Part shown: positions 12,818 through 27,300 of the stretch, piece by piece
Numbering within the stretch: the stretch's first letter is position 1
Layout of the letters: every line of letters begins with the position of its first letter
Assembly: GCA_036852015.1 (NCBI GenBank)
Contig: JAANDG010000082.1
Coordinates: forward strand, 1 to 64,000
Direction: 5' to 3'
Source of the DNA: Pelodera strongyloides
Lineage: Eukaryota; Nematoda; Chromadorea; Rhabditida; Rhabditidae
DNA length: 64,000 nucleotides
Made by a program: the position numbers and the translations under genes
Notes under the pieces: generated by a model
The model's database searches: none
Told to the model about the DNA's origin: nothing
What the model saw: only the letters and a program-made list of their open reading frames with translations

Positions 12818-15800
12818 GTGAAGGGAAACGGTTGCGACTTGAAATAGAAATGGTTATCTTTCTATGAATTATCAGCTAAAAAAAGAGACGTCAGCAGTGA
12901 TATGAAACAAACGCAAAATTTTGCTCTGCTCAATACTATTTTGCACGTATGCAGTGTGGGTCTCTCGTACTTGATCTGCATAATCTGTGATTTGTTTAGT
13001 TGGTTTTTTTATATATATATTTGCACACAGTTCTGTTTTTGAAGTTAAGCCACACGAATAAAAATCCACAAATATAACTTACAACGAAGTGAATCATTAC
13101 CTCTTTGTTGTACCTGACAGAAACAGAAGTCTTCTCTTGCGAATTTCAAAGGAGGGTATCCGACAGCAACTATTACTGGTAGCAGCGAGTGGTTGTGGAA
13201 CATAAATCATAGCCACTCTCAACTACCAGTAATAGGCACTTGAAGGTAAGGCTTGAAGATACTGTAATGGAATGTTGAAGGGAGCTGATTGAATCGCTTT
13301 TCAGACATGCCATCTTTCGCAACGATGTAATGCAAAACAGCTCCACGTCGTTCGTTCCCAAAACATCGTTCGACGTCGTTCGACATTCTCAAAACAATAA
13401 ATTTACAGCAGGACAATCCTGGTTTGAGTTGCTAACAATGTTCAAATGCCTTCGTAATGTGAATGCATTAATTGTTTATACAACAATTTATTTATAAAAT
13501 ATTTGATACATATATATATATATATAAATTCAACAATAAGGAAAATATATACCTCAGAAGCCAATAACACAAATAAATTAAGTATGGTATTATCGAAGTT
13601 ATCAGACATACTGAGCAAGCAAGAACTTAGCAAGTTCCTTGAACAAATAAATACTTCACACATTCTTGACCCGGAAAATTTACTTCCCCTTCTAGAGACA
13701 TAAGCATTGCACCGGAATGTATTAGCTTGCAGCGCATTTTTAAGTATTTCTTTTATATCCGAAGGAACGATTTATGGTTTCTCGGCACTATTCCCAGCTG
13801 ATACGAACATGAAGAAAAACTGAGAAAAACGCACTGAGGACAGTTGTCGTGTGTTTTTTGACAAACATTTCCCAGAACACACGAATGACATTGCTCATTA
13901 AGCTTCAATTGCTTTCTGTATTTCCGTGCCGGAGAAGTTGTACTCTCCTCTTTGCTTACAGAGACGTGAAAATAAAAATTGCTTTGTAGTATGGCAATAT
14001 ATATCACTGTTCGCGCTAATTGTAAACTTATTGGGCTATACAATATGCCTCATTATTATTTTTTAGAAAATTTCCCGATATTCCCGAGCCATTTTGTGAA
14101 TTTCACGCCACTACTATGGACGCAGACAATTATTAGATGAGAAAGAGGCTGTTTTGTTTATATTTCTGCCAGAAACTACTCATACATAGATTCCGCCTTG
14201 CAATTTTCGTAAAACGAATATTTAGTAAAATCAAGTCGAAAGCTCGCAGTAAAAATCTGTGACACTCAGTAAGTATGGTTGATTTTACTTTTTACTTCTC
14301 GACATAAAAGTATTCTCTCAATATACCTGAACATTTTGAGAAAAAGAATGGAGGTAGTTCCTTGTCGAGATAAAGGAACTTTATCAACGGTTCTCAGATT
14401 TGATAAAAAAAAAATTTGCGGATAATGCTCATTTTGTCTTGCTTCTATGTATTTACTCCTGTAGGATGGACCATAATTGGCTTCGTTCTAAGAATGTCTG
14501 GGGCAGCATTGAATTCGCTCAAGAATCCCACTAACGAATGTTGATATAGATGGCAAAGATCGTGTCATTTTACATATTGAAAAAGACGCACTGCTCTCCT
14601 TTAATTGGTCTAATTGTCTTGGAGCGAATGCCGATCCATAAATATCATTTTGGTTGGAGTTGATGAATAGTATATGCCCTGGTTTGTCTATTATGAACGG
14701 AACGTGCGAGTTGTTGGGCATGGTAAAGTCCCGCTTATGTGGGCGCTACACTCGTTGCACCATAAGTTACATATCACCTAAAGGTACAAACTCAAATTCA
14801 CCCAAATTGCCGAATTATGACCTGCATCACATTAAATGGCTTATAGCGTCTTGAGTAATGATCTACGGTTTATTTGCGCTGAAATAATTTAATTGTGAAT
14901 CGTATGGTGCATTCCAGGGATGTTAATTCACTAAAGCAATTAAAGGACAATTCCAAATCACCCTCCCAGCTTCTCATCAAAGAAACCCTTCTGCAGATTT
15001 TCATGTGGAAATTTGCAAGCGTGTCAGATCAATTAGAAAAGCTAGCTGGCCTTTCCATTAGTAAACTAACCATAAGCTTTACACCTGAAATTTTTGCGAC
15101 AACATTATGATGTAAGAACTTGTTGGGTGTAATCAAACAATACATATATGAAAACAAAATTTCAGCTTTGAATGTCACTTGCGTAGAAAGGAACATTAAT
15201 CTACGGTGCAATTTAGCAGCTGTAAACAAAAGAAGTATGGATAAACAATGCAAGTGGGGGGATTTGTGGTTTTCTTTCAATTTCTGTTTGTTCTCATTTA
15301 AATCGCCCGAGCCGTGCGAAAACTGTGTGTAACTTAAACAGAACGTTTGCTTGTTTCAATTACCTTCGGAGATCCCCGTTGTCCAGCAACAATAAGTAGC
15401 ACACACTAGGTTTTTACAGGGTAAACTAGCAGGACGTTCTCTGATGCAACTTATTGATTATGAGTCTTAAAGTGTGAATATTCTTACTATTACTTTATTT
15501 TCGTCGTACAGCTCAATGCCATTGTTTTATTTTGGATTTTTAATACCCAAATGCTAGATATTTGTTTTTGTTGTCGTTGCCACACTTTCCACATGCCTAT
15601 TCATAAGTTGTTTACTGGAAAAATCTGGCATTGAAGGATGCGCGGCTTTTCAATCAAATTATAGATATTGTGAATCGAAAAGTGTCGCACCTCGTAAAGC
15701 GCAATAGTTATGTGTTTCCTATATTTACAACCTTTCTGCATTTATTGACTTCTCGATCATGCATGCACAACATACTCCAAAAATAACAAAAACAATCTGA

Positions 15801-18800
15801 CATAGTGCTCTTTGTATTATGGGTTCCATCTCTTATATTTTTCTTCTAGTTATATATTCTGTAAGCCGAGGGAAATTTTATGGACCGACTCGTGTTTGCA
15901 GTTAAGGAAGCATTTTTTCTAAGTAGGGGGCAGTCAAGCGTTACGCTCATATAAAGCGCCTGACCAATGCTTTCAAACAATGAAAAGGAAATAAACTCTC
16001 TCCTTGGTGGTCCCACTAATGCAAAAGCTTAGAGCCCCTTCAGAAGTTTAATCCTATTTAAGATAGATTTGGGGTGTTCCTGACATAACAGTGCACATTT
16101 TGGAAACCGTCAGTTAGCAGGCTAAGCCGTTAAGATTTAAACCCGGAATTATGTCTATATTGCACTTTCATATATGCAAGTAAATATATGAACGCTATTC
16201 CGGTTCTATATACTTTACACATTTTGTACATTCCTCGTTTTATGCATCTTTCTGAGCTATTAAATATGCTGTTTATTTTAATTGCTCTAGTTTCTCCTGG
16301 AATTCCTATAAAAAAGCGTGTTGAGAGTGGTGGATATGCACGGGTGTATGTTTATGAGTGTTCTGGCTATACATTTGCGTGTCTTCGTTATCTTGATTCT
16401 TTCTTTCTTTTTTATCTGAAGACCCTCGTTCGTGTGTGAGAAAAAAAAACTGAACGTGCAATATATTGCGATTTTCGATGAAGTGGGACCGAGAGAGGAA
16501 AAACATATGAGAGGAAACCTTCACTTTGGCCCCAGTAATGCAACATTACGATTATAGTTACTTCATCAAAGCAACTGTCACTTATGTTTGAATTCCACAA
16601 TAAAAAAAACTACCGTTGAACCCCACCTTTGAAGCAGGTGTATTATTTCCACTTGATAGTTGTATATGTGGTGTATTTTGTGAGTCTTGAAAAGTACATT
16701 TTCAAGATCCTAGAACACTTTTCCGTGTGATGTTTATTATTTATCAAACTTTCGAGTCTTGTGATTAACGTTAAGGTTCGCGAACAAGCAATTATGCTGA
16801 ACACATGCAAATACATTTTTGGACCCATGGTCAGCACATGTACAAATGTATTTCTAACAATAAGCCTAATTGCAAGAATAATGTGTGACTTCATCTGCCT
16901 AACATGTAGAGGATCTTTTTTGTTTAGTGGCCCAGCAAGAGGTACTGAGTGTAGTTCTGTATGTATATGCTTTTGTTCCTCTGGATTTTTAGTGAATGAT
17001 ACGTTTTTTAAGTGGTTTTACATTCATGAATTCCCAATCTGGAAGTGTTCACAAAAGATGGTCGCTTTTCTAAGACTGCACGTATGTATCTTATCGAACA
17101 GCACCTGATTCCCATAGCCCCCTTTCCAGTTTCCCATTTACATAAATAGTTATTACATTTTCGAACTGACCATTTCGTCATTCCAATAACCTTAATTGAA
17201 TTTCCTGTGTAATACTTTTTTTTGTGTCGAATCCGGAAGACTGTGCGAATTATTCTTTTTAGGCGGTAGAAAACCGGAATTGAACATGAGAGAGGTCCAC
17301 TTTCTGTAATTGGCCACAGAGTTCTTGTTCGGCGTACAAAAACAGACAGACTTGCCGCATCTCTGAAAGAAACCCCACGAAGGATAACGATGCTGACGCA
17401 ATAAAACGATATTCATTAAATTAATTGGTTGTTCGATCGAGAATTCCTGTGAATTTGGTTGAATACAGTAAAAGCTTTACCTTTTTGTATGCGCCCTGTA
17501 GATGCTACTTCATTAATCCAATTAAGTGATTTGAGCTTTAGTGCAGATTAAAAGAATCGTTCTTTTTTGGTTGACCTTTGGCCCCGGGACACTAGAGTTG
17601 TTATTTCCTCTGGGACGTTACTTATTTGAAGGAGATTCCTCAATTCTGAGGAAAAGCACATGATGGGGGACAAATCTGCTTATGCTAATCGTAGATCTGG
17701 AGAGAGACCGCCTAAAAACGGCGAAATGTTGGTACGATTTTGTACGATTTTGTGACATCAGTAACATGTTCATGCACTTTAACTACAACTTAAGTTAACC
17801 CCATTTCATGCCTTCTTTGTCATACGGTATCGAAGGCCACTAACTATACAGCACTGCCTCAACAGACGACCAGCCATGCAAACTGGCCATTCTCAGCAAA
17901 GAGTACATTTTAGAAAAATATTTCGAAATACGTGTTCCCAGCCTTGAAACTATCGTGTTAAAAGGAACGAACATTCTCTTAAACAGGAGAAAGAACACCA
18001 TTTTTGCCATCAAGTACTCAGGCAATTAAATATTATTTCGGTGTGGACGGCAACAATCCATAACACGGGTTGTAAACCACTATTAAGAAACGGATGCGTA
18101 GTGTATATACTATATAAAAAACAAGTTGGGGTTGAGGGCCCTCCTTCCTTCTTAGTAATCGAATCTATTTCCGGTTTGTTTTTGTCTTGAGCAACATGCG
18201 GACCTCCTCACTATACATCCGCTTGACTTTGATCCCGACGCGTTCCCCCGCTTGAGATCACACACTAAACACTGATAACCTTCTTCCATAAACATAGTAC
18301 CTTAAGCTACTCTTTGATTGTATCTTCCTCTTTCTCGTTTCCTCAATTGCCTCAGTTTCGTACTCTTTACCTGTACATTCGAACTTTTCCTGTACACAAC
18401 GACTGATATATACATATGAATCTCCCCAATGTCGCCATGTGTTGGTGAAATACATAAAGTGCTAAATGCTAAATTAAAGAAGTTTCCTCTGCGGTTCTTC
18501 CCCTAAAATCACGTTTTATCTGAAAACAAAAAGTACAACGGCTAAATAATGATCAAATTTCGCTTCTTATTCGTAAATCAAACAAGGCTTAACTACAAGT
18601 CAGAATTGTTCCCAGAATTCACCTTCCACCTCTTTTGTCATTTTAGAATTGGAGCGGAAAATGCAGTATGCACTAAACATTAGCGTTCAAAATAGTTGCG
18701 TCTAGTACTTTTTCTTTTCAAAAGATGACTTTCTCCGGGTCTTTGTTTTTGTTACTCAATGTAGGCACTTGAATATTTCCTTTGAAAAAAGGCCGGACTA

Positions 18801-20394
18801 ATCTTCCTCATGACATTTTTACTTCTTTACTGAGAAAATTTAGCTTGATATGGGATCTATACGAATATTATATGCAATAGCTTTATTGCAGAATATTCCA
18901 AAATTGTACACACCACGTGGGTAGCGGCGTTTTCTCTGTGAAAATTATGCTATAGTTTCTTCAATATTTATTGCAGGAAAAATATGTGATTTTAAGAGAA
19001 ATGGGCGACTTTTATCCTATTGGAAGGCCACCAACACCATTTCGTAATTGACTAATACCAAATTAGTTGTCATCTCTTTGGAACCATTCTTCCTTCACAC
19101 AACGAGAGTCTAGGCAAATGGTAACCCAATACCAACTTTTGCTGGCCCAATGCCATTTCAGCAAAGCAATCAGCACCCTAACTGCAACCATTATCAATTT
19201 TTCGAAAGCGCCAATCAATGTTTTTGGAACCACCGTTTTAATTACGATACAGCTTCTTTAATATCCTATTCTCTTTTTGTTTGCAAGTAGCACATGTTGT
19301 TTGCAATTTTATTAATAATCGCCGCATGAAATGACTGCGACCACCCCATTTTTATTACAACTAGACGATTACTGCATCGGTTACATTTTTCAGTTATCTA
19401 TGAGCACAAATGAATGATAGACGTTATGCCGTAATTACGTGTTCTTCTATACTGATGTATATACTTCACGGAAGCAGTGAATAATGAAGTCGTTCCAATA
19501 AACACGTGCGTCCTGATTATTTTTCATCTTCGTCTGTTGACAACGTTATTTCTTTTAGAATTTTATTGTTGTTGGAATGTAAAAAAAATTGTTTTTGCCT
19601 TCTTCAGTTTTTCTTATTCATTTATTTCTATGGAAAGAACACTTGGACCAAGAACCTTTGTTGGGTTTGAACTTCTTGAGCTTTATGGTCCCAACCCTTT
19701 AGCAGGAATGGGAAAGGAGTTGGTCTGTTCCATAGTATCTGTGTTCCCGCTTTGTCTTTCTCGTAGTTGATTAAAAGCCGAAATTCGATGCCTTTTGCTA
19801 TGAGGACAGTTGCCCGAGCATTGTCATTACAATGGAATACAGTGGAACTGCGAAACACTTAGCAACCCGTAATGCATGAAATGCACTTCCCAAATGCATA
19901 CAAGATCTGCTTCTGAAGTGTTAAATAATATATTTTTGATAAACGAATTTTTCGTACGTTTTCGTTCTGTTAAACTGGGCGGATAAATTCCATATTTCGT
20001 TCCACAATTTCTGTGTACTAATTCTTAATCGCCAAGGTTTGGCATCCTTCGAATGTGTATTTCTGTTTTTGTTTCTTGCCGGGGACCACCCAGTCGTGGG
20101 TTGGAACCCACGTAATACGTTTCCCGCACCATATATTGGACCACTCGGTGATTTGAAATGCGACAGCTTGTTGAAAGAGAGAAGACCAATCATTGACACC
20201 CCATCCCGCATATATGTATACATATCCACAACATAGAGTATATATATTGGTACACACCAGAATGTCGATTTTGAAGAAACCTGTCAAATCTCATTTTTTC
20301 ATAGTTCTCTTTTTTATGTGGTAAAATAAGTGAACTGCAAATTGCGCTTGTTAACTAGACAAACTGGATTATATTATTAGTGAAGCCCTTAAAC

Positions 20395-20422
20395 GTACTA
20401 TTTCCATATATAGAAATAGTAC
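20395..20422. repeat. 28-nt hairpin (10-bp perfect stem)
   Basis: GTACTATTTC and its exact complement GAAATAGTAC flank an 8-base AT loop. No gene is adjacent, and its role is unknown. Confidence 0.8.
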
Positions 20423-23400
20423 CATGTCACATGATAAACAAAAAAGATAACAATAAACTGATCGTCTCGAACCTTCACTTCACTCAGATTTTTCACTCGA
20501 TCGCATTAATGTAATAGACATTTTTATTCAAAACGACATCGCGTGATCACAATTAATTTCAGCGCCTTTTTTTTTTGGTCTGCAGTAGTATTTTTCGCGA
20601 ACGCATTTTTAGAATTTCATCAATTAAATTGTCATTTTAATCGAGGAATGTGGGGGAATATGCTATTTCTTTTCTACGAAAAAAGAAGGAAAAATTCCCA
20701 TTTCTGTAGGCGAGCTACCTTTTACTAACTTTTTGTTAGAAAAATTGCACCTCGCTACAAATATGAAGCTACCAATTACGACCCTACGCAATTAGCTACT
20801 TTCCTTAATTGGTTGTGTGATAAAGATAATTGTGAGACCGAATCAGGAAACTGTGGAATGTTTTCAACAATTATTAATTGCTTTGTAAATGCATGCATCA
20901 ATGTAGTGAAGTTCAAATAGTTTGCACATTCCTTTTAACTATAAATATGACAACCGATATTCTCTTTCTTCAATAAGGTGTTGCGTTTGTTATACAAATT
21001 CCTTATTTTGGGACTAAGATACATGTTTACATAAGCGGAATCGCACAAAGTGATCGTAAGTGTAAACGATGTGTGCGTGTGTACATATATTGGTGTAAAT
21101 CTAGTGTAACAATCCTTAATTTTACTTATTTTTAGCTGAAGGTCCTTTTTTTGTAAACTAGAAGTCGGATTTGTGAGTAATTCTTGCAGTCTCTCAGAAT
21201 CGAGTTCCGATGATCGAGGTTAATTCCATCTAGAGAAGACAAACGTTTTCAGCGCAATTATTTCCGCTCCAATAAAGGCCCTTCTCTGTTATTTATTCTA
21301 TTTTTCGGCCAGACGGGATCAATGATAGCTGGTGTTTTGCCCAATGAAAGCCTCTACGAAAAGCCCCCTTTTCTGAACTCATTAGCGAAAACTTAGATAC
21401 GATACACAATTGCAGAGATCAAAACAGTTTAAATTTGGCGGTGACCGAAAATAATTACCGATCTGACCAATATTTTCCGATCCCCTACACAGGCCGAGAG
21501 AACGCGGAACAAACTACTGTTCGTCTATTTGTGGTTGCAGAACTAGTTATTGAAATAATCACCCTGACTGTTGAATTTCGATTAACTCCATTTCGTCACA
21601 AAACCAAAGTTTTTGGCATTATTCAGCTTGAACAGACACGGGGGAATACCACCAATGATCACATAATTGGGTAGCTAAGTAGCTTATACCATATGCGCCA
21701 ATTGAGTATGCATATATTATTATTGCCTTTTCTGCTCAGTCAGGGTTTCTATTATATGACTAACAAAGATCATCTTTTTAGAATATGTAACAATGTGCTT
21801 ATTATTTAAATACACTCATCTTATTCGTCTTCAACTTTAAGCTTCTTTGTTTGGGTTTCAATGTTTGAATATGCCTGTCTGTTTATCAGCGTTTTCCTGC
21901 TGACTGCTCATTGTGAGTTTTGTACAAAATTTTTTCTTGGCACAAAACACACTTCTGCTTTTTAAAAGCATTGGCTCGAACTGGAAGTAACCTTTCCCGT
22001 TTATCAAAAAGAGTAGATTTTATATGTTTTGCTCCGTTTTTACCATATTTGTTCTCATTATATAACTACGAACTAATTTCGGACTCTGCCGTAAAAACAA
22101 CAAGCATCCAATGTGGCACCGCACGAAAAGTGTAGCTATCATGGTATTCAATTTCGGACACGCACGAATAAAAAGTCATTGACATACGTAAAGTTGTAGA
22201 CAGCTTAAGTAACCGTCCCTGCTAGAATACAAGACACATAAACTGCTCAAAAGGTTTCACTGCTAATTAAAAACGTCATGTTGATCCAGAGATGTTTGGA
22301 TATGCATCGCTATTGTTTCCTTCCATTCAGCCGTTGACCCTGCCCCTCTATTCGAATTGCCGTTTTTTGTTCTATACAAAAAGAGCAAATTATCCGTGCT
22401 CTACGCGTTGACTGACCGAAATTCTCACGTTTTAATCACTGTGTAAGTGAGGTTGTCCTATCAATTCACGGCGGTCTAGTATTTGAAGACAAATGTTTTT
22501 CTTTGATGATGTTAATGCTGTCTCGCTCATTTCTCTTTATTCTTTTTATACTTTACAAATTAGCATTTTTAACCACTTTTTACGATATGCATTCTTAACT
22601 GGACCCGATAGTAAGGATTATTGTCTCTTAAAATTAAGCATAATATATTTTCTGATAATATGCTGGATGGTTTCTGCACGACGGCATGACGTGCATCCTC
22701 TTTTCACAGTCTTTTGTAAGCCATGATTTTGTATATCAGCTCCATGGCAATTGTAATATATGTGTGCTGTCAAAGGGTTGAAAAACGTGTTATTTTCGTT
22801 ATACATTTCGTCGTATTTTGAATTTAAATGTCCGGTTGCCAGCGGCGACTCGTCAGGCGCCTCTTCCTTCCTTTATATATGACCTTCCACGGTTGTTTGC
22901 TCTTATTGTTAGAGCTTCTGCACCCACCATCCCGAATTTTAGAAGAGCCTTGCTCCTGGGGTTATTCGCATGATTTAATAACATTCGCGCCTACATTTTA
23001 ATAAGGTCGTTTCTTTCTTCATACGGAATAAGTGTTCCAAATTTCTTAAAATAACTGCGTTGATTCGATTTGGCGGCTGCTGTACGAAATGCTACTTATA
23101 TAGTGGCTGACTATTCATAATTAAATAGCTGACGGTGCGTAGAGCTGACGGTATTTCAGCAGGGCCGATTATATTTCCTCCTCTCTCGATACAAATGATG
23201 AGCATTGTTTTTTTTTATCAGTAGTAAAACACAAGGACATACAAGAACGTGGCGAACCTGAATGTAACCTGTTCAACGTTTTGAGTACTTTGCACTGATC
23301 ACTGATGTGCTTTCAGGGATTTGCAAAAAAAAATTATTTCTTAGTCGTAGCACGGTTTCCTATGGACTGAGGCTCCCAGAATATTGTGGACTATGAAGTG

Positions 23401-24373
23401 ACAAATGTGGTACTGTAGTACTGATTGTGACTGTGAAATCCTTCCACGTTGGAGCCATCATGATTCGTGCACAGTACATAATACTTTCTCAGTGGTCGTA
23501 CATGCAGAACATGCAAACATGTTTTCTATTTTCCCACCAAAATTTAAATTTAACGTTTCATATTACAATTAATTAAATGTATCTTGTTAATTAGATAATT
23601 GATTCCATTGCCCAGCCGTAATTTTCGTCTTAATTTTTTTGAGAGACGAAAAAAAGGTAAAAATTCTCCCGGGATCGAATAATTGGAGTGGCCGAAAAGA
23701 AATGAAATAATCTCATTTTCACGTCGGACTTCTTTGTCTATGTCTCGCATGTTAGCGGCAACGAATTATTTTAATTGGGTGCATTTTATGTCGCTCCGCC
23801 CACTTTTGCCTTTCAGACGGTAAGGTGGCCGTTCATAATCAGAATTTGCCCCAAGTGTGTCCGCAGCTCACTCTTAGAGTTACACTTGATCGAAAGGTTA
23901 AAGCAGTTGTCGTTAGGATCAATTCAGCTTCTAAGCCGCACTAGTTGGTAGATTTGATTAATTATTTCGGAATATAATGCAGCCGGAATTTTGTTTGCAG
24001 TGATTCTATACCATTACTGAGATCTTATGATGAATGCTTCATGGTTTGCGTTAGGATGATTTTCTCTTTTGTGGATTATCTCCACAGGCTATATATCTCA
24101 GGGGCTAATTCATTCGCAAAGATGCTCATCAATCAATTCTGGCAATCAGACGGAAATGAGATTCCCCATCCTCTCCATATATATTTTTTGATTCCCGATG
24201 ATACTATTTTACTGGGAATTTTCCCAGTTGAATGTGAATCAGACTTATTATGTACTTTTGCTTTTATCTTTATGCTTTTAAACAATATATTTGATTTTTG
24301 GCGACGATTGTGTCAGTCTAGTGGTAAGTGCATAGTTGTACGGATCGGCATCTTACTTTCTTTCTCTGCTTCC

Positions 24374-24375
24374 AG
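24374..24375 (+). promoter_or_regulatory. Splice acceptor 5' of the GPCR start codon
   Basis: A pyrimidine-rich run, TTTCTCTGCTTCCAG, ends at 24375 and the start codon follows six bases later. This is either a spliced-leader addition site or the end of a 5'-UTR intron. Confidence 0.6.
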
Positions 24376-24381
24376 GTAAAA

Positions 24382-27300
24382 ATGACCGACGATGAGGACT
24401 CACCAATGATTGGGTACCATATTGAGAGATACATGTATGCGATTGGCCTTGTTCTTGGAAGCGTTGCCGTCCTGTACATGGGAAGGAAGCTGTTGAAAGG
24501 CGAAAGGGAATTGGTTGGTTTCTATCAAACTTGAGATGTAGCAGTTACTTGTGGCTGCAAAACTGACTATACAAATTATGAACATCGCACAACAAACAAA
24601 TCAACATAATTCAATTAGCTGTTTTTCAAATTGTGTAGGTACAAGAGAGCTGATTTAAATACTTTAGATTATCGCTGCCCGTCTTGTATCGTATAAGATC
24701 TCCCTCACTGTCGCTGATATGATTATTCTCTTCGTATATGCTCCTGCACAGTTGGCATGGATCACAACTTTCTGGGTTTGCTCGTTGTAATTACCTGGCG
24801 AACGTTCTAGGATCACATCAAATAGGCGAATTAAGAAAATATTTTGCTTGAGCTTATACAGTATGAGAACAAGAACACCGGTGTGGATTATTTTAGTGGT
24901 ATGGTGGTGATATATTGTGCCGCGGATTCAAATTCACGATCACGTTCGCTTTCCATCTGACAGCAAACATGCAGGTGAGGGGCTGCACAACTAGATTTAA
25001 GTTGTCCTACCCATGATTTCTTCATTTAACGCTACCTACAATTAGTTGAAGCACATCCAAAGAACGACACTAAAGGATACCAATACAGGTGTTGATCGCA
25101 TTTGACCGAGTCTACATCACTTCGCGTTTGAACCAAGTTTGTGCCACAAGGAAGGATCAAGGGGTAATATGTTGCAACTAAAACAGGGGAAAACTGCATA
25201 TTGAATGTTCAGCGCTAAATGTATCGTTACTTACTTTCAGTATAACCCCCGCACATACCTGACCATAGCGTGGGCAGTGGCTCTTGTCTGTGCACTCCCA
25301 CAGCTTTTTATCTTTGGAGTAGACAATCAAGTGGGAAGCCCACAATGCGTCAGTCTCTGGTAAGTAAAAGTGTAAAAACGGCCTACAATTTCCACACTTT
25401 GAGTAGTGGTCTTTTGACGAATATTTAGTATTCTATTCTTACAAGGACGTATCTTAGACAGAAAAAGCATGAAGTAAATAGTGTGAAGTAAAAAAAAAAA
25501 CAGTAAAATTCTAATTGATGATTTTTACGTATTTATAATTAAGGACCAAAAACCGCTTTGCCTATCACAAGGAGAAACTGGAGTTACAAGATTATGATTG
25601 GTACCTGGACACACTCAGAAACGAGACATTCAAGGTGAAATATATAAAATCAGTATTAAAGAGCGATTTCATCGTGATGTGGGGCGAACCAACGATTCCC
25701 CCTTTTATTCAACAATTCCCCCGTCCCCCCTTTAGTGGCGATACGTCTGAATATGCATATAACTGCGTGACAAAAAAGTGCATTTCTGAAGTCGCTTGTT
25801 TAAACAAAACATTACAGAGAACAATTTAATCGAATAAAGACATCAAGGAACATACGACAGCAATGCTACGCACTCAGCTTTAATCTAAAAAAATAGGCCG
25901 TTCAGATAAAGCCTAAACCCGTTCCGAAGCCGACCAAGACTCTGGAGGATATCGAGAACGCGTACTATCAAGTGCTTGTTATTGAACAGGCGAGTGGTTA
26001 CACCATATCAAAAATTCATAATAAAAGTATGCGCTTGAGGATAAATACTAAACAACTTTTTGAATACATTTCAAGTGTCAATGATGTAAACAGGCATGTC
26101 TTTCCAAAAAATGCAGAAACTAATCGAAATATATATATATATCTTATAGGTGTACAACATCTTCCACCTGGCCACAATTTGCGTGGTCCCATATGTAGTT
26201 GAACTACTGTGCTACGCATGTATTATGTACCTATTAAAAGGAGCTACAAATGGACACTTCTTAAGCTTAAAAGACATCAGACAGATGAGGTATAGTTTTC
26301 GCACAAAGATATAGAACAAGAAGTTTTAAATATCTTTTATTTTTGAAAGTATAGCATATTAAAAATTAAGCATCCGCTGGTGTGTCTGTCCGAATATATT
26401 CAAAAACGGTCCCCGGAACGCACGCTCACGAAGAAGACAAATTCATGGAGAAACGCCGATGGTTGGAACTTTTGTGAATATTGCTGAAGTAGTGTTTTCC
26501 TTTGGTCTAATGATAGAAGCTGTGTCAGCATACTATGTGGATATAGCAGTATTTTCTCTAAAAGCAGTATTTTGAATATACCCTATGGTCGTGTGACATT
26601 GTTTCTCTGCAGATAGAAGTTGCTGCGGCCGAATCAGACCGCCCGATGCGAAGTGTGAGCGTTGCAATGGGAGAACAAATTGTGGTGGAAGTACACGACG
26701 AGGAGAGAAATAGAACCACAAGTCAGTTGGTGTAATTTATAGACATAAGCTTGCAATCTTAGGGAGCTAGTCAAATGTTGGACTCTACGTGATCATACCA
26801 ACCCCTTATTGCAGCCCCTGTTTCGGAGCCTGTACCGTCCACTTCGACAGGAATCAGACGAATCCGACGTCTCTCGGTCGATGATTCCAAGCTTTGTCCC
26901 CCAACACCAAATGGGCCAACCAGAGTGGCCTGCATCGCCAGCATTGAGAACGGACAGGATGTCGAGGAAGAAACAGACCATGAGACAACTAACGAGGCAA
27001 CCCCGAAAAATAATAGAGCCCTGAATTTAGGCCCAGGAGAACCATCAACCTCAGCAGGACTTACAGCAGGTGCGCGATTGGGAGATATCAGTCATCAGAT
27101 ATTTTCCTTAGATATGCATTTTAAGAAGTAAATCAATATATTCTCTATACATGTATAAATTAGGAGCCGTAGATGCATTTCGAGAATAGCTTCATTATTT
27201 GTAGGATCCTCCACAGCTGATGAAATCGATGACATCACATCAATTCGCTCAGCTTCTCCAATGTTTTCCGGACGGTCACAGGTAAATGTGAGTGAAATTC

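Larger units (their letters stand above)
12148..24368. other. 12-kb gene desert
   Basis: No conserved family was found on either strand. Open frames that read somewhat protein-like but lack any other support are 13503-13703 (plus, ending in a leucine- and lysine-rich segment after a possible CTCAG acceptor at 13557) and 14488-14721 (minus, 77 codons). On the minus strand at 19628-19858 a frame contains HCNDNARA followed later by GWDH, faintly resembling a mariner transposase C-terminal half. There is a TAAAAA microsatellite at 12793-12817, an AT dinucleotide run near 13508-13526, and small hairpins, one listed separately. Confidence 0.5.

Noticed and set aside
14488..15110. Protein-like frames on both strands
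   Set aside because: They read plausibly but have no family match, no splice partners and opposite orientations; not enough to call a gene.
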